The notes under the pieces are model-generated. The model ran no database searches. It had not been told where the DNA came from and worked only from the letters and a program-made list of their open reading frames with translations. The position numbers and the translations under genes were made by a program. Shown here piece after piece: positions 12,301 through 22,100 of a stretch of 64,000 bases of DNA. The DNA is from Pectinophora gossypiella (Eukaryota > Arthropoda > Insecta > Lepidoptera > Gelechiidae). The first letter of the stretch is position 1. Every line of letters begins with the position of its first letter. Location of the stretch: positions 12,232,928-12,296,927 of the forward strand of contig NC_065424.1 of NCBI RefSeq assembly GCF_024362695.1, in the 5' to 3' direction.

Positions 12301-12909
12301 TATTTTCATTTGAATTATTTCAGTCAAATCATTTGAAAAATCTTTTGAATGATTCAGTTTTATTCAAATGTATGAAATCATTCGAATATTTTGATTGTAA
12401 ATATTTGGATCAAACACCCGCCTGTAGTGATTTATATTATATATTGGGATGTGAGCCCTTTCTGTGATCTGATATATGATGACCCATTATTTTAGTGAAC
12501 TTTTTATTATTGTTCTTTTACTTATAAAGGCTGTTAATGTTTGCTATGTTGGTAACTAGGTTTTTGTTTTAAAATTAGTATATTTCCTTTATAGGTCACA
12601 TAGATTACAACAAGTGACTATCTTTACTAATAAGATTTTGTACAATTATTACTAATAAAAATGATATAAACTTTTTTTTGTGTTATTTTTAGAATGAATA
12701 AGCATCAGAAGAACCTGTAAAAATTAAAAAAATACGAAGATAACATAAGAGCTTACCTGGAACTGATTTATAAATGGATAATAGTCCAACACAAAATAGT
12801 AGTAATTTATAAGCCCAAATCTACCGATAAGACTGAGAGCTATCGTGAAGGTGAGCCAGTATCGCGTAAAGAACGGGACACTGTTGTACCAGTCCCTAAA
12901 CTCGGACAT
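9337..12909 (-). CDS. Der-1: Derlin-1
   Basis: Rhomboid-like ER membrane protein of the ERAD retrotranslocation channel. Five exons join in phase to 250 aa: 12757-12909, 11856-12059, 10197-10345, 9762-9872 and 9337-9472. This matches the usual Derlin-1 length of about 250. The protein starts MSEFRDWYNSVPFFTRYW. It has the Derlin WR motif at IWRPITALFFYP opening exon 2, hydrophobic helices through exons 2-4, and a cytosolic tail ending WGRGHTLGGN. That ending is an SHP box of the type that binds p97/VCP. Start codon 12909 is the first ATG of exon 1. Splice sites are canonical. The neighbouring genes are unrelated. Confidence 0.95.
11520..11570 (-). repeat. Retroposon tail fragment in Derlin-1 intron
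   Basis: TCATCATTATCAGCCGTACG is followed by CCCACTGCTGGGCATAGG, the reverse-strand form of the CCCAGCAGTGGG tail seen elsewhere in the window. Confidence 0.5.
12120..12425. repeat. Possible MITE with repeated ATTCAAATGATTCA motifs
   Basis: Lies in Derlin-1 intron 1. CATTTGAA/TTCAAATG motifs in both orientations occur at least eight times in about 120 bp (12280-12395), like the subterminal transposase-site repeats of a DNA transposon. No ends were defined. Confidence 0.35.
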
Positions 12910-13790
12910 TTTATCGCTTTATTGTCACGTAAACAATGAAAATACTGTCGGGAATTTTATCGAACACAATAGCAAATAAGTTACAGACTTGTGAACTTTT
13001 TCTATGTTGTTTTGTTGCTTGCACAATGTAAATTGAAGAGCACTTGTGAAATTCAATTCTATTTACGTAAAGTACACGTGTCTAAAGAGAATTTGTCGAG
13101 GAAATTCAAGTATTCGAACGAACGAACGATGACAGGCGACTCTGGCGACTATTCTTTGACGTGACGTGACGTTAGAAAAGGGGTTGCCAATCATAAAAAT
13201 GTTTCTACCATATTGCCGCTGTGGTTTGCGTTTTGCTGGATACGCTGTGCCTGTGATTGTGTAGATGTGTAGAATTTGAAAAAATAATATCGCCTTATTA
13301 TTTCAAATTTCAAATATGAGTAAATTACTCACTGAAGCATTCTTTATTTCGTATAAAATAAAATAAAATTTTTAGCAACTCACGGTGCGTTTTGAAGTTG
13401 GCTTCCATATTGCTGTCTTAAACTTTGAGACCGTTAAATTTATTTGTAAGGTACAAAAAATACGAGGGAAGTAATAAAATTCGTACTTTGCACTCAACCA
13501 GCATTCAACATTTGTTCTTATTTAAATTATAATTAACAAACATAATCCGTAAACTTAGGTTTTTGACCGAATTTCTGTTATGAGTTTGACGTTTTGTTCC
13601 AGTTTAGACATTGAGGCTTTTCGGCGGAAGGCGGGAACGGGACAGTTGCTTTCTTCATTGAATAATCTAAATAATTAATACGAAGTGGTGTTTTGTGGTT
13701 AATGATCGCATTAAGTTAGTCGGAAGACATTCGCGAGTGTTATTATATTGGAGTATTCAATAAACAAAGTGTATCTGCCTATTTTCGCTT
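12910..13790. other. Derlin-1 upstream region
   Basis: Intergenic DNA between Derlin-1 and a repeat block. It presumably holds the Derlin-1 promoter, but I see no diagnostic motif. Confidence 0.4.
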
Positions 13791-16010
13791 CGTGTCAGGA
13801 AGCCGCTTCATAACTCAAAAGTTTATGCGGACTTTTGAGTTAATTCGTTTGGGGTTCGGAGTAGGAGTCTACTCCGAGGGTGGGGGCTTAGGTTTCATCA
13901 TCATCACCTTTCATCATTTCATTAATCATCAAGAAAAAAAATACGTCAGACATGGCTGTATGGGCATAGTTCCCTTTGCCTTACCCTTCGGGGAAAACCC
14001 AAAGACCTTGTATAGAATAGACGGAGCATATTTAAGACGAAAGAAAAACATAGGTTTTGTCTTTCGCACTCATGTGAGCCGTCATAAGTTAAAAAGAGAT
14101 AAATATACTATCGTCGTAACGCCTTTTGTACTTGCGTAGCGGGTTTGTTATAGAAACGTACTTATTTGTATATATTTTGTGTCACGACCACTAGGGATGT
14201 TCCATGTCTTTATCGACATTATTATCGGCTAAATATTTCATGTTAGTCCAAGATCTAAAAAATTATACATTACAAATTGAATGATTAATTAAATACAGAA
14301 ATAACGACCTAGTATCCATACCTGGGTGGGTAGAACCACAAGTAAATTAGTTAAAACGATACCTATTTGTACCGTGATAGAAAGATACCTATGAAGAACC
14401 GTACGTTGCGGTGACAGATTCAGAACCACTTATTCAACGTAATTATCATGGACAAATTTGTTAAAGATCAATTTATCATTTTTGAATCTATGTCATTTCG
14501 CAAGGTGTTATGGCCGAGGAGGTCGAGGACGGTCCATCTAGTCCACATATACTATATTATCATTTTAATACGACATTGCGGCCACCCTTTGGTTGCTATA
14601 AATCACATACCTACCCTTTTATAAAAATTAAATACACGTTTTTCATTGACTTGACCGGAAATCGAATCGGCTCTCGATACAAGAAGTAGACGACCTTCTA
14701 GTATATAATAAAAGCAAATACTTCTTTATAAGATTTTTATTCAATATAGTTAGAATACAATGACCACGAACCACTTAACAATTCCGATTTTTGGTGGTAA
14801 AAAAATTTTTCCTCATGTTCACTTTCTTTAGAAGTGTATAGTGTCGGCTCTGGTCGTTATAACTTTACCTGCAAGAATGGCACATATTAACGTGGAGCAC
14901 ACAAATACACAAGAATTACATGTTTACACATTGCACATAGAAGGAATAATCACAGGTACTTACAAAAATAGTTATTCATACTAATTATTTTGTGCAATAG
15001 AGAATATTTGTATTGTATTGAATTATTTTTTCCATGCTAATGTAGAATACAAAAACGAAATAGCTGCAAATTCATCTACAAACTTATAACTAAACTTAAA
15101 CTCACCTTATGTGAGATATGTGAGTGAATATTGTTGGTACTGCATCTCTATGTAATATTTTTGTTTGGTATCCTGCTCGATAGAAAGCAAGATACATCGA
15201 AATGTAATTAGCACAGGCTTAAATAAGGAGAAGGCGTCCTTCAGAAGAGAGAATCATCTCGTTTCATGGTCTGAATCCAATTGTTTCTTAATTTCTGGTT
15301 TCGTAAATTAGGATATTTAGAAAATCTGGAAAATACAATATATTTATGTAATCTTCATACAAATCGGAAACAGGTCGAAAAATAAATTAAACGAGAATAG
15401 AATAACACATGTAGATGATACATTAAAACATAATATTATGTTATCGACATCAAAGGACAACACTACTTATAATACTTTGGGTACATGATCTGTCAAAGCT
15501 GATTAACGTAAAATGTGAAATCAATTATTTGTACAAATGGGACGGCTTTGCTGAAAATATGCGTCTGCATCGTGTTTAGGGCTCAATAAACTTTACAAAA
15601 ACCAGACCAGGTAATGTATTTCTTGCACACAAACATGTATTATGTGGTCGATAACTTACCCATGGTGAGACATTGTTTGATCGTTCTCCATTATAACACC
15701 CATTCTACTCTCACAACCAATAGCTACGCAAGCCATGGTTCATAATGAATAACTATTTCACAGATTGTTTATATAAAAAGTTAAAATAATGTCCCAAAAC
15801 ACCAAAAAACTAACGGCAGGTTTGGTATCCAGCTGACTACCACAACATCTCAAAACGGTAAACACTGACGTTCTAGACAGCGGTGTTTGTCTATGTTTGT
15901 TTCTTTTTTCCACAGAGATTGTCGCCATAGGGAAGAAAGAGAGCTGTGATAGTTTAATCGTCACTCTAAAATATTATCCGTCTATTCTATACAAGGTCTT
16001 TGGGAAAACC
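13790..16010. repeat. Repeat block bounded by 28-bp inverted repeats
   Basis: The 28 bp at 13998-14025 (CCCAAAGACCTTGTATAGAA and following) is perfectly repeated in inverse at 15977-16004. It is preceded by a common insect repeat stretch, TTTCATCATCATCACCTTTC, at 13893-13912. Inside, 14415-14530 matches the 3' end of the CR1/Jockey-type LINE at 54884-55010 (TTATTCAACGTAATTATCATGGA, then CATTTCGCAAGGTGTTATGG). No transposase ORF is seen. The 115-aa ORF at 13792 lies within the repeat and is not credited as a gene. Confidence 0.55.
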
Positions 16011-16144
16011 AAACCAAAAAAAAAAAATTTAGACATTGACAGATTTGTCTTTTAATTTAATCTGTGGTTTCAGTTTTTCAAGACGGCCGGTTGGGAAAGT
16101 GTATTTTTATTTATTATAATTCGTTTTAATTAAGTATAAATAAA

Positions 16145-19100
16145 ATGCGGGTTATAATCAGAAGACTTGTATCTGCTACTAATGCGTCTTGCACCAGATA
16201 CAACACTGCACGATATAGCTCAAACGATGCTAAGAACAAGAAGAAAGAAGTTGAAGAAGCTGCGGAGAAGAAAATTGAAGAAGTCAGAAAAAGTATGTGA
16301 GGTTATGTTTATGTTTATAACTAATTATTCTTAGTTTATTCCCTTCGAATGGGTTATATCGGATACCATAGATGGAAATCACTTACCTATAAGAATTTCT
16401 ATTTTAAGTATTTTTACAAGGCTGTGCCTAAATATATTTTTATACCGCGTTCACAGCTTTGCTTTCTGGTATTTCTTTCCGGAATTGACCGTAATATCCA
16501 AATGTTTGTAATACACGATTTTTGTATAAGCACCATCTCCCATTTCACCAAGTGCCTCCAATATCCTCTTGCATAAAACGTGGCGCAAGCAACACAAACT
16601 ACCTGCTTTTTCGTTGATATCAACTAGAAGAAATGTGTAGGTATTAAAAAAAATATTTAAAGAAAAAAATCTTTTAAAAACTTAATTCTACTTACAGATA
16701 TAATTGTAGAGAAGTACGGTGGAATCACAACACTGAACATTGACCGTCAGCAGAAACGTAACAGCCTGGACGAAGCCACACTACGTGAGATTGAGGCGGC
16801 GATAGAGTCATTTGATAAGGACCAACAGGCCAAAGTTCTTGTTATCAATGGGGAAGGAGGCACTTTCTCTTCTGGCTTCGACATGGATGAGATGGGTACT
16901 AAGGGCTACAATGTACTCAAAGATGCAGCGGTAAGGATACTAATATGAATTAAGGTATCTATAATATGTTTATTCTTATATTTAAGCAAAAAAAAAAACA
17001 ACATTAAATCAGGCTTTGTCAAAAAGGAACTGAAAACAAGAATAAACCATAAATCCACAAATGTTTCATTGTTTTCGGTATCTATTAAGTACCATATTCA
17101 TTCCCTAGCACCAAATTTCAGGTGTCTTAGTTTTATTTCATCATCATTAGCCTAACTTAGTATTGCCGAATAATCGATTATCTATTAATCAACTATTTCC
17201 CTCTAAATAGTACCTCACCTCTAGTATTGCAATTATTTTACAATCGATAGAACCAATATACCTAATTGATTATATCTAGCAATTATTAGATTATAATTGA
17301 GATAATTGTAGAGTTTTCAATACTATCAATAGGCATATCAATATTTAGATTATTTAAGGGGTTCAAAAATAATCAAGAGTAGAGTTCAGTTGTATATCAG
17401 GCAACACTAGCCCAGCTTTATCCCATTCCATTTGGGGTCAGCTCTCCAGATATCATATTGAATTATTTTTTATTCAGTTTATTAAATGTAGATACATGTG
17501 GAAAGGAAAGGAGGGGCTCGGTGGCGCAGCGGTAATCGCGCACGGGTGGCGCAGCGGTAATCGCGCACGGTCTGCGATTGTTGAAGTTAAGCAACTTTCG
17601 CAAAGGCCGGTTATAGGATGGGTGACCACAAAAAAAAAGTTTTCATCTCGAGCTCCTCCGTGCTTCGGAAGGCACGTTAAGCCGTTGGTTCCGGCTGCAT
17701 TAGCAGTCGTTAATAACCACCAATCCGCACTGGGCCCGCGTGGTGGTTTAAGGCCCGTTCTCCCTATCCATCCATAGGGAAGGCCCGTGCCCCAGCAGTG
17801 GGGACGTTAATGGGCTGATGATGATGATGACATGTGGAAAGCAAAGAGTGGAGGTCTTTGGCAGTAGTTTTCTGAACCAGTTATCTACATATAAAAATAA
17901 TAAATCATCATCATTATCAGCTGTTTTAAAAATTTTAAATGTTGAACCACTAAGCATCTAAATAAAAGAACAAAAACTCCACTAAAATACCTACCTAGGT
18001 ATCAACATCGTATCACGCACGTGTAATGTAGTCGCGTGTAGATATTTAGGAGTAGCGACTGTTTCGCGTTGTTCGATTTACATTACGCAGTAAAAACTCA
18101 AAATCTTAAAAAAACATTTGCGACAAGGAAAATACCCACCATCGTTTTTAGTACAATCAAATACACATTCCATTTTTTTTTTATTGCCAAAATGTATTTA
18201 TATTATTTGTATGTATTAAAATGTATTATTTATGAATTTAGTTCCATTCATTGTTTTAATCATGTATTTATTGCCAAAGTCTCATTTCCAATGAGATTGC
18301 ATTTATAGAGATCTGCCCCCGCGGCACAGCAACCTACTACGCAGTGCGCGGCGCGATATAATATATCGACGGCTTCGACCAATATCCATACGACGTTTAC
18401 CTGCGTTGCTGTGCCGCGGGAGATGGATATGAACCAGAATGCTAATGAGTTTGGCAGGTATACTGCACTAATGGTTCTAACTAACTTCCTATTATGAATC
18501 ATGGTATGGTACAAACAACTTATGCAGGACAATATTATACATAGCTATAATATCTTAACAGTAGCTTGTATGATTGCCATGGTTACGCCCACCAGATAGC
18601 AATTTTTTTTTAAAGAACATCTAATGCCCTCTGCTATTTTCTTACATCTTCTTTTCCCCAACTATACAGGTCGTGAGAAGCTGCAGTAGTTTTAGTCGGT
18701 AGAGACGTTCGTTATGTAAAAATGAATATTCAAAGTGTAACTATGTTATCTACTGAATAAAGATACTTTTTAATTTGAATCTGAATATTAAACTCATCAT
18801 CATCAGCCCATTAAAGTCCCCACTGCTGGGGCACGGGCCTTCCCTATGGATGGATAGGGAGAACGGGCCTTAAACCATCACGCGGGCCCAGTGCGGATTG
18901 ATGGTTATTAACGACTGCTAATGCAGCCGGGACCAATGGCTTAACGTGCCTTCCGAAGCACGGAGGAGCTCGAGATGAAAACTTTTATTTTTTGTTTTCA
19001 CCCATCCTATGACCGGCCTTTGGGAAAGTTGCTTAACTTCAACAATCGCAGACCGAGCGCGTTTACCGCTGCGCCACCGAGCTCCTTAGACTACGCAATC

Positions 19101-22100
19101 CCAATCGCCTGACTGCTCGTGACCTTGACGCACCGTGCAGGATGGATTGGCAAATGTAATAAGCGCCTTAACCATACTTGTATACGCAGAATCGCCTGCG
19201 CAGACGACCACTGTGCGACAAGCCGACGATCGCGGCAGTAGCAGGGTTCGCGGTGGCGGAGGGCTTCGAGCTGGCGCTTGCGTGCGACCTGCGAGTCATC
19301 GAGGACACCGCGGTGTTAGGGTGCCTCGGACGACGGTTTGGTACGTACACACTCCATACTCTATAAAAAATATATAAATATACATTGGTGCCTTTGGTTA
19401 TAGGATATAATACCCCGTTTACTGCAGACTCCTCCTAATTTTATTTTAAATTATACCCATCATTTTCTTATCCCCCGAAAACTAAAGGGACGGATGATTT
19501 TCAACAAGTTAATTATAAAACTAAGAATAACCCAGGTTTGTTTTGTATGTTGTGTGCAATAAAGTATATTTGATTTGATTTGAAAATAAAATAGGCATCT
19601 CGCATCTATTTAATTCTGTCGGGTTATTGCCGATGTAAATTTTTGGACGGTTGTTTTAGATTTCTTTTTAAAATTGACATGTGTTCCATAAACTTAAGCC
19701 TGTTGATTGCCCGTTCCTTTCTTTTTCTTCGGATAAGAAATTGATAGGTATAACTTAAAATGAAATTAGATGGTGTCTGTATAAGTCCCTCAAATTAAGA
19801 TGTTATTGCTGTTTAAATAATGTGCAATGTCGGTTGTACATCGTCGTTACACTCCGTCGCGTGTGACTAGAAAAGCAGCGGGCGCTATTTTACACAGAGA
19901 TTGGCCCCGATTCCTGCAGACACCGCCTAATTTATTTTAAGTTATATCCGTCATTTTCATATCCGTCGAAAAGGAAAGGGACGGATGATTCACAGCTCTT
20001 AATTTTAGGAAGAATGAGTAAATTAATGTGTCGGGTTATTGACTTTTTAGACGGTTGGTTTAGATTTGTGCTTAAAATTGACGTGTGTTCCATAAATTTA
20101 TGCTTGTCGATTACCCGTCCCTTTCCTTTTCGGCGGATAAGAAAATGACAGATATAACTTAAAATAAAATTAGATGGTATTTACAGGAATTAGCACCATT
20201 GGTTGTCTATTTGGTATACGAGGTCCATGATTTAGATTGTCAATGCACTCTCTTCTCTCTTCTATCGTGTGGGTTGTGAGGTGGAATACCAACCTCATCA
20301 CCCCTAGTGTCAGGGTTACTATTGAGCCGCCAAAGGCCCCTGACATGGAACGACTACTAACTTACATCAGTAAGTATAGTAACCGGGACCAACGGCTTAA
20401 CGTTCCTTCGGAAGGATCATCTTGTTTTTGGACAATCAGGTGCATTGAGAAATGCGCTTTGTCAATGGAATTAAAATGTATTTATTTATGTCAATTGGTA
20501 TATAATTGCAGGAGCTCCACAGACGTTGTACGGAGCGCGGCGGCTAACGTCGCTCATAGGGCTGTCCCCTGCTCTCACCCTGCTGATGACAGGCAAGCTG
20601 ATCTCCGGGGTGGAAGCCAACCAGATGGGGCTGGCCTGCAAGACCACCTCCACTGGCACTTGTGAGTCTGACTTCTACTTTATAATCTTAAAAAAAAATC
20701 AGCACTATGGTAGAGATTTCAATCCCGACTCTTTTCTGATACCGGGATTTCGGGATTTTAAATTGACAATACCGGGGTCTATTTCGGGATTGAGGATGGT
20801 ATTTTAAAAAACTGCATTTGGCAAACAAAAAAAATATTGATTTATTATACACAGATACATACATCTTCAATGAGGGACTTTGCAATCGGCATGATAGGAT
20901 TTTTCTTCGTTTAAACTTTTAATTTCATGGATAACAGACATATGCATCTTATATCTTTGTTTTTGGGTGTAAGTGATAACTCTTTTTATTACACCAAGGT
21001 ACAATTACAACTTCCACCCATTATTATTTTGGTCAAAATAAAGAGCAACACTATTCTATACTATTAAATGCAAGGTTAATGCTTGAGTTGGGGAACTCAA
21101 GCATTAACCTTGCTTCCTGGGGTTGCCTCATAACTTTATGTTGATTAAAACGAGAAATAAACACTTTTTTTGCTTCTATGCTGTTCTGGGAGCAAATAAA
21201 AAACATAGAACACGTTCAGCTGCTTGTCTTCCCGGGCATGTCGTAAAAACCGACAGAGGGATTGTGTCCTCTAAATGACGGGCTAATGTTATGGGCGATA
21301 GGCTGATCCCTTATCACCATAAGGTTCATCATAATTCATCTTAGGACTTCGTATCAACAGTGGCTGCAAGTTGTCTTTGAGTACTTGTGGCTCTGCCCAC
21401 CCCATTAGGGATTACGGGCGTGAGTTTATGTATGTATGTATGTAATAAACACTTTTATTTTATTTTTTTACATAATGTGAGACAAATATCAACAATTCGT
21501 TTTATATATGCTTAACTTGCATAACATTTTTGAATAATTATGTACCCCAGCAATGAGAAAATAGGTAATTATCACGTTAAAACTGAACAACGCCATCTAT
21601 CGTGTGTTTGGGGAACGTCGATTGGAAAGTCTCTCATTCACCTCTATCATAAACCGGAAAAGAAAATATCTACTGGTCAAGTAATATGCCGATGGGATTG
21701 ACATTTCTTAACTATGATGTTCAAATTCAATTCAAAGTGTAACTATGTTACCTACTGAATGAAGATATTTTTGAATTTGAATTTGTTGGATATGATGTAA
21801 TGTTTCACAACAAATCCTGCAACAATATCAATCGATAATCTGCGATCGATATGATTCCTTTCAACGTTTTCTGTATTTTTATATTATTATTATTTTTTCT
21901 GTTTTAATGCGACGAATGGGTGCCGCGACAAACCTCTGTGGTTTAACGGCATCATTCAAACCATTTATTTAGATTAAGGATATAATGAAAAATATAAAAA
22001 AAAAACTATATTTTTTTCCCTTCCAGCACTAGGCGAAGCGATAAAGCTAGCGAAGTCCCTAGTAAAATTCCCCCAAAACGCCCTGATAATGGACAAGTTG

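Noticed and set aside
13792..14139. 115-aa plus-strand ORF
   Set aside because: Lies in a common dispersed repeat and shows no protein family.
17580..17630. Possible 5S rRNA gene
   Set aside because: Only the internal-promoter-like blocks match. The 5' and 3' thirds of 5S are absent and the block sits inside a SINE with a target duplication.
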